Shown here: positions 29,472 through 38,039 of the stretch, piece after piece
How the letters are laid out: each line of letters opens with the position of its first letter
Position numbering within the stretch: position 1 is the stretch's first letter
Assembly: GCF_000012485.1 (NCBI RefSeq)
Contig: NC_007512.1
Span: forward strand, 1,945,501-2,009,500
Source: Pelodictyon luteolum DSM 273
GTDB lineage: Bacteria > Bacteroidota > Chlorobiia > Chlorobiales > Chlorobiaceae
Length of the DNA: 64,000 bases
Direction of reading: 5' to 3'
The notes under the pieces: generated by a model
Database searches by the model: none
Told to the model about the DNA's origin: nothing
Seen by the model: only the letters and a program-made list of their open reading frames with translations
Made by a program: the position numbers and the translations under genes

Positions 29472-30557
29472 ATGAGCACCACCATCACCAACAGCACCGC
29501 AGAGCGGAAACACAGCCATGTCGACATCTGCCTGAACGGCGATGTTGCATTCAGCACCCCTACGACCGGGTTTGAGCGTTACCGGCTCCGCCACAACGCC
29601 CTCCCTGAAGTAAGCTTCGCCGACATCACGACAGAAAGCCGGTTCCTCGGCCGCAGGATAGGCGCACCGCTCATGATCTCCTCCATGACAGGAGGATACA
29701 GCGAGGCCGCAGAACTCAACCGCCAGCTGGCAGAAACCGCCGAACGCTTCCAGCTGCCTCTCGGTGTCGGCAGCATGCGCCAGGCGCTTGAAGACGACGC
29801 ATACCGCGACAGTTTCTCCGTCGTGCGCCGCCACGCCCCCACCATACAGATATTCGCCAACATCGGCGCACCAGAGGTCGCCAAAGGCCTGTCCGACAAG
29901 GATCTTCACATCATGCTTGAGATGATCCGGGCCGACGGCCTCATCATCCATCTCAACGCCGCACAGGAACTTTTCCAGCCGGAAGGCGGAACCGATTTCC
30001 GCCGGGTGCTCGACAACATCGCCGACATTGCGGCCAAACTCCCCGTACCGGTCATCGCCAAGGAGGTCGGCTGCGGCATCTCCGGAGCAGTTGCCCGCAA
30101 ACTCCTTGAGGCAGGGGTCCAGGTGATCGACGTGGCCGGTGCCGGCGGCATCAGCTGGCAGAAAGTCGAGGAAGCGCGCTACACGAGACGGTTCGGCTCC
30201 GACACGCGTTTCAGCCAGGAAGGGATCGAGGAACTGCTGAACTGGGGTATCCCCACCGCAGCGTGCGTGGTGGAAGTCGACGCCCTCAGGCCGAGGACAG
30301 CCGGAGGGCGTCCGTTCTCCATCATTGCCTCCGGCGGCATCCACAGCGGCCTTGACATCGCAAAATCAATCGCGCTCGGCGCGGACCTTGCCGCATCGGC
30401 CGGAGCACTCCTGCGTGCGCTCCACCACGGGACCCTCGAGGCAACCATCACCGCATGGCTCCAGGACCTCAGGGCCTCGATGTTCCTTACCGGATCGGCC
30501 AATGTAGCGGAACTGCAGAACAACAGACCCATCGGCGACACCGCCAAGCAACCTTGA
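29472..30557 (+). CDS. fni: type 2 isopentenyl-diphosphate delta-isomerase
   Basis: FMN- and NAD(P)H-dependent enzyme interconverting IPP and DMAPP. A TIM-barrel protein of 361 residues with R-H-x-H start ([11 protein letters not shown]), [36 protein letters not shown] and [10 protein letters not shown], and the FMN-phosphate loop [21 protein letters not shown]. It supplies prenyl units to the synthase 11 bases downstream; the type 2 enzyme next to a polyprenyl synthase is consistent with green sulfur bacteria. Confidence 0.96.
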   Translation: MSTTITNSTAERKHSHVDICLNGDVAFSTPTTGFERYRLRHNALPEVSFADITTESRFLGRRIGAPLMISSMTGGYSEAAELNRQLAETAERFQLPLGVGSMRQALEDDAYRDSFSVVRRHAPTIQIFANIGAPEVAKGLSDKDLHIMLEMIRADGLIIHLNAAQELFQPEGGTDFRRVLDNIADIAAKLPVPVIAKEVGCGISGAVARKLLEAGVQVIDVAGAGGISWQKVEEARYTRRFGSDTRFSQEGIEELLNWGIPTAACVVEVDALRPRTAGGRPFSIIASGGIHSGLDIAKSIALGADLAASAGALLRALHHGTLEATITAWLQDLRASMFLTGSANVAELQNNRPIGDTAKQP

Positions 30558-30568
30558 CACAACCAGCC

Positions 30569-31561
30569 ATGACCGTCACGCACGAGCTCGTAGAACAAAA
30601 ATACAGGGCATACCATAAGAGGATCAATGATGCGCTTGGGGCGTGCTTCAGCGCCACGACCCCGGCCACCCTCTATGCTCCGGCCCGATACATCCTTGAG
30701 GGCAAGGGCAAGCGCATCCGCCCATTCCTCACCCTGCTCGCCTCCGAAGCCGTCAGCGGCAACTCTGAAAATGCCCTGAAGGTTGCGCTCGCCGTCGAAG
30801 TGCTGCACAACTTCACCCTCATGCATGATGACATCATGGACGAGGCTGAACTCCGCCACAACCGACCGACCGTGCACCGGGAGTGGAACGCGAATGTCGC
30901 AATCCTCTCCGGCGACATGATGATCGCCTACGCCTACGAGCTTGCGCTCGAGGCCGAGAGCCACCGCCACTGCGAGCTCATCCACATCCTCAACCATGCC
31001 AACATCACCATCTGCGAAGGCCAGGCGCTTGACATGGAGCTTGAGGAGAAGCAGGACGCCACCATCGCCGACTACCTCGACATGATCTCCAAAAAAACAG
31101 GACGGCTCATCTCCGCGGCACTCGAAGCCGGCGGCGTATCGGCCGATGCAACCCGGGAGCAGCTCCAGAGCCTCGTTCTTTTCGGAGAGAAGATCGGCCG
31201 CGCCTTCCAGATCCAGGACGACTACCTCGACATCATGGCCGAAGACGGCAAGTCTGGCAAGATGGCCGGAGGAGACGTCATCAACGGCAAGAAAACCTAC
31301 CTCCTGCTCCGCTCGCTCGAGCTCACGAGCGGTGCGGACAACGAACTTCTCCGCTCCATCTATATGAACAAGGGAATCGGCAAGGAACGCGTTCCCGATG
31401 TCAGGGCCGTCTTCGAACGCTGCGGGGTGCTCAAGGAGACTGCCGCCCTCATCAACAGCGATACCGAAGAGGCGCTTCAGGCACTCGAGAACCTCCCGAA
31501 CGCCGAGGGCAGGGACTACCTCCGAGGCTTTGCCAACATCCTCATGAAGAGGGACTTCTGA
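30569..31561 (+). CDS. polyprenyl (geranylgeranyl-type) diphosphate synthase
   Basis: trans-Prenyltransferase of 330 residues. The first Asp-rich motif is HDDIMDEAELRHNRPTVH (DDIMD 87-91) and the second is QIQDDYLDIMAEDG (DDYLD 217-221). KGKRIRPFL binds diphosphate. Chain length is not certain: the residues before the first motif (NFTLMH) lack bulky aromatics at -5, compatible with C20 or longer. Products could feed carotenoids, (bacterio)chlorophyll tails or quinones. The ATG at 30569 is chosen; a longer frame upstream lies over fni. Confidence 0.93.
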   Translation: MTVTHELVEQKYRAYHKRINDALGACFSATTPATLYAPARYILEGKGKRIRPFLTLLASEAVSGNSENALKVALAVEVLHNFTLMHDDIMDEAELRHNRPTVHREWNANVAILSGDMMIAYAYELALEAESHRHCELIHILNHANITICEGQALDMELEEKQDATIADYLDMISKKTGRLISAALEAGGVSADATREQLQSLVLFGEKIGRAFQIQDDYLDIMAEDGKSGKMAGGDVINGKKTYLLLRSLELTSGADNELLRSIYMNKGIGKERVPDVRAVFERCGVLKETAALINSDTEEALQALENLPNAEGRDYLRGFANILMKRDF

Positions 31562-32496
31562 AGGAGCCCGGGCGGCTTGACCCCCGAACCCTCCTGCTCG
31601 CCCTCACCCGGATTGCAGGCATCGGTCCGGCAAAGATGAAGGCACTCCTGGCCAGCGTCACTGAACCAGCGGAAATTGCCGGTCTCAGCCGGGACCGGCT
31701 CGCCCTCATCCCCGGCATCGGCGGACAGCTCTCGGGTGAAATCCACTCCTTTTTCCACCGCCCGATGGGGCTTCAGCAGTCGCTCGACGAAGCCCGCCGT
31801 CAGCTCGAACAGCTCCACCGCCTCGGCGGCAGGATGATGACGATCCTCGACCCGGACTACCCTCCCCTGCTCCGCGAAATCTACGACCCGCCGGCATGCC
31901 TGTTCATCCGTGGCACCCTGCCCCCTCAGCCGCAACCGGGGCTCGCCGTTGTCGGCACACGGCACTCTTCGACCTACGGCAAAGCCTGCGCCGCTCTGTT
32001 TTCCGGAGGACTTGCGGCATGCGGCATCACCATCTACAGCGGCCTGGCCTACGGCATCGACATGGCCGCCCATGAAGCAGCACTCAAGGCCGGAGGCACA
32101 ACCGTGGCCGTGCTCGCCAGCGGAGTCGACACCGTATACACCGACCCAAAAGGGCGGCTCTGGCCGAAGATCGTGGAACGGGGGGCTCTCATCTCGGAAG
32201 AGTGGATAGGCTCGGAACTCAGTGCAGGGAAGTTCCCCAAACGCAACCGCATCATATCCGGAATCACCAGCGGCACCATCGTCATCGAGTCCGCCCTCAA
32301 GGGAGGCTCGCTCATCACCGCATCAAGCGCCCTTGAACAGAACAGGGAGGTGTTCGCCGTTCCCGGCTCAATCTTCAGCGCCCATTCAGAGGGCACGAAC
32401 ATGCTCATCCAGGAAGGCCGGGCCAAACCGGTCATGAAGATTGATGATGTGCTGGCGGAATTCGGGACGATGCTGCCGCCTTCACGAAAGGAGTGA
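31558..32496 (+). CDS. dprA: DNA-processing protein DprA
   Basis: Loads RecA on incoming single-stranded DNA during natural transformation. The Rossmann-like core is complete: VVGTRHSSTYG, IYSGLAYGIDMAAHEAAL, VLASGVDTVYTDPK, SEEWIGS, KRNRIISGI and TASSALEQNREVFAVPGS. A helix-hairpin-helix stretch (IAGIGPAKMKALL) begins before the first ATG at 31636, and the frame upstream has no ATG, GTG or TTG. A CTG at 31558, sharing bases with the preceding TGA (CTGA), is my best guess for the start; ATT at 31612 or the ATG at 31636 are alternatives. With the CTG start the protein is 312 residues. Confidence 0.88.
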   Translation: MKEPGRLDPRTLLLALTRIAGIGPAKMKALLASVTEPAEIAGLSRDRLALIPGIGGQLSGEIHSFFHRPMGLQQSLDEARRQLEQLHRLGGRMMTILDPDYPPLLREIYDPPACLFIRGTLPPQPQPGLAVVGTRHSSTYGKACAALFSGGLAACGITIYSGLAYGIDMAAHEAALKAGGTTVAVLASGVDTVYTDPKGRLWPKIVERGALISEEWIGSELSAGKFPKRNRIISGITSGTIVIESALKGGSLITASSALEQNREVFAVPGSIFSAHSEGTNMLIQEGRAKPVMKIDDVLAEFGTMLPPSRKE

Positions 32497-32660
32497 AAGT
32501 ATCCCTATCGCCGGGGGTGGAGGCATGAAAAGAATTCCCGCCGCCCGACAGGGAGCGCTATAGTTTTTAATCGCGGAATTATTACCTTTGAACATGTATT
32601 TCGTTCCATGGAACGACCATGGAACCGCAAGGAATCACTTCAAAATCAAACACGACCAAG

Positions 32661-33209
32661 ATGAACCGCACCCGAGACCTTATGAGCCTGTGCCGCCGCA
32701 CCGCCCTGGCCGCCGTATTCAGCATCATCGTCACCGTCCCCTCCCTGCAGGCCGCTCCGGTTGCCGGCAAGGTCGGAGTCGTCGATTTTCCGAGGATCCT
32801 CCAGCAGATGCCGGAAGCCAAACAGGCCGAAACAACCCTGAAAGCCACTGCCGCTCCCTTTGAAAAGGAGCTCCAGCGCCAGCAGGCCGAACTGCAGAAA
32901 TCGGCTGAGGCATACGGCACCGCACGCGCATCAATGACCAAGCAGGCCCGCGACCTTAAAGAGAAGGACCTGAACCTGAAAGCCCAGGGCATGCAGAAAT
33001 ACAAACAGGACAAGTTCGGCCAGGGCGGCGTGCTTGACCTCAAGCAGCAGGCGCTCATCACCCCCATCCGCCAGAAGCTCCTTACAGCGGTCAAGACCGT
33101 TGCCGACCGTGAAGGCTACTCGCTCGTCCTAGACAAGCAGGCCATGGTGTACGGATCGGCGGACAGCGACCTCACCTTCAAGGTCATGAACCAGCTCAAC
33201 ATCAAGTAA
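32661..33209 (+). CDS. OmpH/Skp-family periplasmic chaperone
   Basis: A protein of 182 residues: signal peptide (to about SLQA-APVAG), then KVGVVDFPRILQQMPEAKQAE, a long helical coiled-coil region (about 55-130) and a C-terminal strand region (YSLVLDKQAMVYG). This is the Skp layout; Skp holds unfolded outer-membrane proteins for BamA. Starts at 32619 or 32682 are possible. Followed by lptC after 27 bases, so part of an envelope operon. The preceding 150 bases contain the palindrome GTTCCATGGAAC. Confidence 0.88.
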   Translation: MNRTRDLMSLCRRTALAAVFSIIVTVPSLQAAPVAGKVGVVDFPRILQQMPEAKQAETTLKATAAPFEKELQRQQAELQKSAEAYGTARASMTKQARDLKEKDLNLKAQGMQKYKQDKFGQGGVLDLKQQALITPIRQKLLTAVKTVADREGYSLVLDKQAMVYGSADSDLTFKVMNQLNIK

Positions 33210-33236
33210 CCGTTCCGTTCACCACCAGTCAGCTTC

Positions 33237-33821
33237 ATGGGCATCCCTCGACAGCATACCGCCACCGCACAACGGGGTGCCCATACCATCCTTATTACTG
33301 CCTTCATCCTCTTCTTCTCTGCCGGCTGCACTGCGCCGAAAGGCAATGAGCCCCGGCCGGATGCCCCCGTCGTCAAAAACAACAGCCCCGTTCAGGAAAG
33401 CTGGAGCTTCCGGTTCACAGTCACCGAAGAGGGCATCAGGAAATCACTGATCACGGCCGGCCATGCCGCCGAGTACAGGATTGAGGGCGGCAGCGAGCAG
33501 CATCTTGATGAGGGCGTGGCTGTCAACTTTTTCGATGCAGACGGCAACACCACCACCCACATCTCGGCAGACCGCGCCATCGTCTATGAGAATCAGGACA
33601 TCGAGGGAATGGGCAACGTGGTGATATCCTCCAAAGACAGTACCGTCATCAGAACAGAGTACGCCCGGCGCTCAGGCAGCGACCGCATGATCCGCTCTGA
33701 GCGGTTCGTCACCATCAAAAGGCCCGGTCAATCAATCAACGGATACGGATTTGAAAGCGATCAGGAACTCAAGCATTATCGTATATTCCGTGGCAGCGGA
33801 GAAGGCCTGATCAACAAGTAA
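33237..33821 (+). CDS. lptC: LPS export ABC transporter periplasmic protein LptC, lipoprotein form
   Basis: Bridges the inner-membrane LptBFG exporter to the periplasmic LPS path. A protein of 194 residues with an N-terminal hydrophobic stretch ending in lipobox FFSAGC (Cys31), then the beta-jellyroll with [33 protein letters not shown]-like repeats typical of LptC. E. coli LptC is anchored by a membrane helix; a lipobox version is common in Bacteroidota/Chlorobi relatives. lptA, lptB and lptFG are not in the window. Confidence 0.88.
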   Translation: MGIPRQHTATAQRGAHTILITAFILFFSAGCTAPKGNEPRPDAPVVKNNSPVQESWSFRFTVTEEGIRKSLITAGHAAEYRIEGGSEQHLDEGVAVNFFDADGNTTTHISADRAIVYENQDIEGMGNVVISSKDSTVIRTEYARRSGSDRMIRSERFVTIKRPGQSINGYGFESDQELKHYRIFRGSGEGLINK

Positions 33822-33846
33822 CACACACAACGAAGTCCAGTTTTTC

Positions 33847-34233
33847 ATGAAAGTACATCTGCTCAAATCAAAAATCCACAACGCAATCGTCACCAGCGGC
33901 GATCTTGAATACGAAGGCAGCATCACCATCGACTGTGAGCTCCTGGAAAAAGCCGACATGATCCCCAACGAAAAGGTCCTCGTCGTCAACAACAACAACG
34001 GCGAACGGTTCGAAACCTACATCATCAACGGTGTCAGGGGATCGCGGGTAATCCAGCTGAACGGCGCAGCAGCGCGCTGTGCGCTTCCGGGAGACGAAAT
34101 CATCATCATGACCTTCTGTGAAATCGATGCCGAAGAGTCCAGGGAGTTCAAGCCCATGGTGCTCATCGTCGACCGCAACAACAACCCCAAGCGCCGCCAC
34201 CGCATCGGGGAGGAAGACGAGCAGCTCGACTGA
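33847..34233 (+). CDS. panD: aspartate 1-decarboxylase
   Basis: Makes beta-alanine for pantothenate and CoA. A protein of 128 residues. The self-cleavage site is visible: YEGSITID with Gly24-Ser25, where Ser25 becomes the pyruvoyl group. Lys9 and the conserved Tyr ([20 protein letters not shown]) are present. The stop is 63 bases before the GlmU-like gene. It lies in an otherwise envelope-directed operon. Confidence 0.97.
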   Translation: MKVHLLKSKIHNAIVTSGDLEYEGSITIDCELLEKADMIPNEKVLVVNNNNGERFETYIINGVRGSRVIQLNGAAARCALPGDEIIIMTFCEIDAEESREFKPMVLIVDRNNNPKRRHRIGEEDEQLD

Positions 34234-34296
34234 ACAGCAGCCCGAAAGGCGAAGCACGGAAGAACGAACCACACACACCCGTCAAGTCACCTACCC

Positions 34297-35031
34297 ATGT
34301 CCCTCGCAATCGTCATCATGGCAGCGGGCAAAGGCACCCGCATGAAGTCCGACCTGCCGAAGGTCCTCCACAAGGCGGCAGGGCGCGCTCTCATCGAGCA
34401 CGTCATCCTGAAGTCAGAAAGCCTCAAGCCCGACACCATCATCCTCATCGTCGGCCACCAGGCCGATCAGGTGAGGAACGCCGTCCGGCATTTCCCGGTC
34501 ACCTGTGCCCTGCAGGAACCACAGCAGGGCACAGGCCATGCCGTCATGCAGGCCGAAGCGGCCCTCGCGGGGTTCGGGGGTGAAGTCCTCATCCTCTCCG
34601 GTGACGCTCCGCTCTTCACCGAAGAAACGCTCCGGAACCTCATCAGCTTCCATAGAGAAACAGGGGCAGCCGCCACCGTCCTCACCGCCGACATAAGCGA
34701 CCCCACCGGATACGGCCGTATCATCCGAAAATCCGGCACCGACAGCGTTGAAAAGATCGTCGAAGAGAAAGACGCTTCGGAGACACAAAAAGCCGTTCCG
34801 GAAATCAACTCCGGCGTCTATGTCTTCGATGCCCACACCCTTTTCAGCTCCCTCAAGGAGATCACGACCGACAACGCCCAGGCGGAATACTACCTTACCG
34901 ACGTCTTCGGGGTCTGTTTCCGGAAAGGCCTGCGTGTCGCCGCATGGAAGACCCCCAACCCCGACGAGATCCACGGCATCAACACCCCCGAGCAGCTGCT
35001 GCACGCCGAACGCCTCCTCCTGCAGTCGTAA
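34297..35031 (+). CDS. GlmU-like nucleotidyltransferase lacking the acetyltransferase domain
   Basis: A protein of 244 residues with the sugar-nucleotide pyrophosphorylase fold: MAAGKGTRMKSDLPKVLH at residues 8-25 (G-x-G-T-R and PKxL), QQGTGHAVMQAE, LSGDAPL, GYGRIIR and EINSGVYVF. This is the GlcNAc-1-P uridyltransferase half of GlmU; the C-terminal left-handed beta-helix acetyltransferase is absent and the gene ends in a terminator, so no fragment is lost downstream. A separate acetyltransferase would be needed. Likely UDP-GlcNAc synthesis; other NTP-sugar products cannot be excluded. Confidence 0.88.
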   Translation: MSLAIVIMAAGKGTRMKSDLPKVLHKAAGRALIEHVILKSESLKPDTIILIVGHQADQVRNAVRHFPVTCALQEPQQGTGHAVMQAEAALAGFGGEVLILSGDAPLFTEETLRNLISFHRETGAAATVLTADISDPTGYGRIIRKSGTDSVEKIVEEKDASETQKAVPEINSGVYVFDAHTLFSSLKEITTDNAQAEYYLTDVFGVCFRKGLRVAAWKTPNPDEIHGINTPEQLLHAERLLLQS

Positions 35032-35056
35032 AAAAACGAACACGCAACATCCATGC

Positions 35057-35086
35057 AAAAGCGCCCGTGAAACCCACGGGCGCCTT
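35057..35086 (+). terminator. intrinsic terminator after GlmU-like gene
   Basis: Stem GCGCCCGTG/CACGGGCGC with a five-base loop, flanked by AAAA and CTTT. The rest of the gap to 35296 holds no gene or clear signal. Confidence 0.82.
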
Positions 35087-35296
35087 TGCTCATAGGCTTT
35101 TATAAAAGAGACCGCTCAGCTTTTCAGGGCAATAGCAAAATTATCTTACATCTCAATAACAAAGTAACCTTACACCAATCAAGAGGCCTAAGCAGCATGA
35201 CGCACTGAGGGCCTTACGTAGAGAATTGGAAATGAGGACAGGCCGTATTGATCCCCTGATGAGGGGTCCCCGGCAGTGAAATGGTGGTACGTCGGC

Positions 35297-35773
35297 TTAT
35301 TTGCGGGAACGGCGGGGCTTGTCTTCGGGTGCGCTCAAGGGGAGGGAGGCAGAGGGCGAGGAGGTGTCGATGCCTTCATGGCCTTTCTCGATGCCGCTGT
35401 CGCGCATGGAGTAGAACTCGACGAGGTTGCCGTCGGGGTCCATGACGAAAAATGCACGGCCTTCACGACGGTTCGAGGGACGGGTGACGAGGTGTACGCC
35501 TTTGGACTCCAGATATGCGGCAGCATCGTCGACCTCATGGTTGGAGGGAAGACGGAACCCGAAATGATCGACGCGGATGTCGCGCGCCTCACGGGTGCCC
35601 GGAGTCTCGGCCTTCACCAGCACCAGCAGATCGGAATTGATGCGCAGGTAGGTGATGTTGGCCCCGACCCGGTGATCGAGGCCGAGGCCCAGGATATCGA
35701 TGTAGAACGCTTCGGCTTCACGCAGATCGTTGACCCGGAGCGTAATCTGGTTAATCCCCGTCAGTTTCATCAT
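35297..35773 (-). CDS. VOC (glyoxalase/bleomycin resistance) superfamily protein
   Basis: A protein of 158 residues with two beta-alpha-beta-beta-beta modules: ITLRVNDLREAEAFYIDILGL at the N terminus, VDHFGFRLP in the middle and AFFVMDPDGNLVEFYS near 110-125. H-x-E type metal ligands typical of the superfamily are suggested by VDHFGF and NLVEFY. About 30 C-terminal residues are low-complexity. Substrate unknown. The start overlaps the rpoZ end by 23 bases. Confidence 0.87.
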   Translation of the reverse strand: MMKLTGINQITLRVNDLREAEAFYIDILGLGLDHRVGANITYLRINSDLLVLVKAETPGTREARDIRVDHFGFRLPSNHEVDDAAAYLESKGVHLVTRPSNRREGRAFFVMDPDGNLVEFYSMRDSGIEKGHEGIDTSSPSASLPLSAPEDKPRRSRK

Positions 35774-36104
35774 CTTCTTCGAGTTTTACCACTTTAGGTT
35801 CCGCCGGCTTCTCGAGGGTGTAATCAAACTTGTGGTTGAAGAACTCTTCAACAGCGCGGTGCGATGCTTTCTCACGGGTCTCGAACTCAAGGCTGATGGC
35901 GATCTGCTCCGGGAACACACGGTCGGATTCCGACTCGCTGCTCGGATTGCGGATCATCTCCTTGTATGGCATGAGCTTCTCTTCGAGTTCAGCCCGCTCT
36001 TCGTCGTGGATCTTCTTTGCACGCTTGGAAATGGCGACCACCGTTTCGTACAGGTTATCGTGGGAGCTTCTCAACTTGTTCAGGTCAACAGGTTTGACTG
36101 ACAT
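35751..36104 (-). CDS. rpoZ: RNA polymerase omega subunit
   Basis: A protein of 117 residues in the position directly after gmk where rpoZ is usually found. It contains NLYETVVAISKRAKKIHDE, the counterpart of the conserved R-x-x-Q/K helix, and an acidic C-terminal tail (KLEEDDETDGD). It is longer than the E. coli protein (91). Sequence identity to the E. coli omega is low, so assignment relies partly on context. Three bases separate it from gmk. Confidence 0.75.
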   Translation of the reverse strand: MSVKPVDLNKLRSSHDNLYETVVAISKRAKKIHDEERAELEEKLMPYKEMIRNPSSESESDRVFPEQIAISLEFETREKASHRAVEEFFNHKFDYTLEKPAEPKVVKLEEDDETDGD

Positions 36105-36107
36105 CGT

Positions 36108-36701
36108 TCAGGTAGTTTGCTTGGTTGAAAGAAAATTGCTGATGGCAAGAATCACGGCCTCGACCGCATCCTCCAATGTATCGTTGATGATGACGGTATC
36201 GAACCGGTCGGCAAATCCGAGCTCGAGCCGAGCGCGCTCGAGACGCAGCTTCAGGCTCTCTTCATCTTCGCTCTTGCGGGACTGCAGCCGCTCTTTCAGC
36301 ACATCCATCGAGGGAGGCGCCAGAAAGACCAGAAGTGAACTGTCCGGAAAAAGCTTTTTCAGGTTCATGGCCCCCTTCACATCAAGATCAAGCAGAAGGT
36401 CCGTTCCCTGTGCCATGGCCTCGCGGGTCTTCTGGAGAAGGGTACCGTAATGGTTGCCGAAGAAGAATTCATGTTCGATGAACCCGCCGTTTCGGATCTC
36501 CGACTCAAAGTCCTCTTTCGAAAGGAAGTGGTAGTTCACCCCGTCAACCTCGCCCTCTCGCATGGGACGCGTGGTGGCCGACACTGAAAAACGCATGGAG
36601 GGGAAGCGCTCGAGCACACGGCGGGCAATCGTCGACTTGCCGGTTCCCGACGGTGCTGAAAACACCACAAGCCGACCCACTCTCTCTATCTCTTCTGCCA
36701 T
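36108..36701 (-). CDS. gmk: guanylate kinase
   Basis: Phosphorylates GMP to GDP. A protein of 197 residues with P-loop SAPSGTGKST (15-24), the GMP-binding region SVSATTRPMREGEVDGVNYHF and the lid region R-x-x-x-A. Standard length. It is in a tight set: three bases after yicC and three bases before rpoZ. Confidence 0.97.
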   Translation of the reverse strand: MAEEIERVGRLVVFSAPSGTGKSTIARRVLERFPSMRFSVSATTRPMREGEVDGVNYHFLSKEDFESEIRNGGFIEHEFFFGNHYGTLLQKTREAMAQGTDLLLDLDVKGAMNLKKLFPDSSLLVFLAPPSMDVLKERLQSRKSEDEESLKLRLERARLELGFADRFDTVIINDTLEDAVEAVILAISNFLSTKQTT

Positions 36702-36704
36702 ACG

Positions 36705-37592
36705 CTACTCTATGTTCTGGAGCTGCTCCCGGATTTTCTCGAGCTCCTCCTTGATATGGACAACTTTCTGGGAGATTTCCGCGCTCTGTGATTTTGATGC
36801 GATCGTATTTGCCTCGCGGAGCTGTTCCTGGAGAAGGAAGTTCAGTTTCCGTCCCGTTCCGCTCTCGTCGTTATGCATCTCCTCGAGGAAAAACTTGTTG
36901 TGGCTCCTGAACCGGGTCAGCTCTTCGGTAATGTCAAGCCGGTCGGCCGAGAGCACCAGCTCCATTTCAAGCCGGTCTCGGCTGTAGGCAATGTCCTTGC
37001 CGGCAACAGCTTCGACCTTCGCCGCGAGTTTTTTGCGGACCACCTCGAGATTGCCCCCGGCAAGGGTGCTGACAAGGGAGAGCGTGTCTTCAATTTCGGC
37101 TATCCTTTTGCCAAAATCCTGCAGCAGCTCTTCACCCTCCCGGCGGCGCATCTCCTTCAGGCGTTCGACAGCCTCCAGAACCAGGGGCTTTACCATCGGC
37201 CAGAGAACCTCGGTGTTGTCAAGCGGGGTGGTTCCGTTGTCGAAGACTTCAGGAAAACGGAGCAGATGCTCAAGGGTGACGGGAGAGTCGACGCCCGCGG
37301 CCTCACTGAGGCGGTCGAGAAGCGCCCGGCAGGCTTTAGCCTTTTCCGGGTTGACGCTCGCCGTTATCGGCTGATCGTCGTCCGACTGGACCTGCACATA
37401 TACGGAGATCTTGCCCCGCTGGAACCGCTGGCGTACCAGCTCACGGACTTCGAGTTCGTAGGAAAGGAGCTGACGGGGAAGCTTGACGCTGATTTCAGCA
37501 AACCGGTTGTTCACCGAACGAAGCTCGACAAGGGCTTTCACCCCGCCCGCCACCAACTCGGCACTGCCGTATCCGGTCATACTTTCTAGCAT
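36705..37592 (-). CDS. YicC family endoribonuclease
   Basis: A protein of 295 residues starting MLESMTGYGSAE, the invariant YicC opening. Further stretches are ELRSVNNRFAEISVKLP, the middle RREGEELLQDF and the C-terminal DRLDITEELTRFRSHNKFF followed by GRKLNFLLQEQLREANTIASK. Members cleave RNA in E. coli; YicC next to gmk is conserved in many bacteria. First gene of the yicC-gmk-rpoZ-VOC set. Confidence 0.95.
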   Translation of the reverse strand: MLESMTGYGSAELVAGGVKALVELRSVNNRFAEISVKLPRQLLSYELEVRELVRQRFQRGKISVYVQVQSDDDQPITASVNPEKAKACRALLDRLSEAAGVDSPVTLEHLLRFPEVFDNGTTPLDNTEVLWPMVKPLVLEAVERLKEMRRREGEELLQDFGKRIAEIEDTLSLVSTLAGGNLEVVRKKLAAKVEAVAGKDIAYSRDRLEMELVLSADRLDITEELTRFRSHNKFFLEEMHNDESGTGRKLNFLLQEQLREANTIASKSQSAEISQKVVHIKEELEKIREQLQNIE

Positions 37593-37648
37593 AATCCCAC
37601 CCGCGTCTTAAAGTTTTGCTGGTAACCGCCGTCCGTGTTGAAAGGCGC

Positions 37649-37677
37649 GCCCTGCAGGAAAGCGCACCCTGCAGGGC
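37649..37677. other. inverted repeat downstream of rpsO
   Basis: GCCCTGCAGG and CCTGCAGGGC form a perfect 10-bp inverted repeat with a nine-base loop; each arm is itself palindromic (CCTGCAGG). Few T follow on the minus strand, so it may be a weak terminator for rpsO. Confidence 0.45.
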
Positions 37678-37719
37678 CTGGCCGGCAGAAGCGCGCCCGT
37701 CCTGAGCCGGTCGGCCTGC

Positions 37720-37989
37720 TTACTTGCGAAGATCGAGGTCGGCGAGAACCTGGCGGTAACGCGCGATGTTGACCTGCTGGAGATACTTCAGGGCTTTCTT
37801 GCGCTTGCCGACGATCATCAGAAGGCCGCGGCGCGAGTGCTTGTCTTTCGGATGCTGCTGCAGGTGGCCGGTCAGCTCAGTGATCCTGCGGCTGAACAGG
37901 GCGACCTGTACTTCGGTCTTGCCGGTGTTCTTGTCGTTGCCGCCGAACTGCGTAATGACTGCTGCCTTGTGCTCTTTTGAAAGGGTCAT
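37720..37989 (-). CDS. rpsO: 30S ribosomal protein S15
   Basis: Primary 16S rRNA binder of the platform. A protein of 89 residues with the family stretches TGKTEVQVALFSRRITELTGHL, HPKDKHSRRGLL and GKRKKALKYLQ. Normal length. It stands 50 bases after ribF, in the classical infB-to-rpsO order. Confidence 0.98.
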   Translation of the reverse strand: MTLSKEHKAAVITQFGGNDKNTGKTEVQVALFSRRITELTGHLQQHPKDKHSRRGLLMIVGKRKKALKYLQQVNIARYRQVLADLDLRK

Positions 37990-38039
37990 GTTCTCTTGCT
38001 GTTAGTATGGTAAATCGATTGACCTGCAATATAATATTC

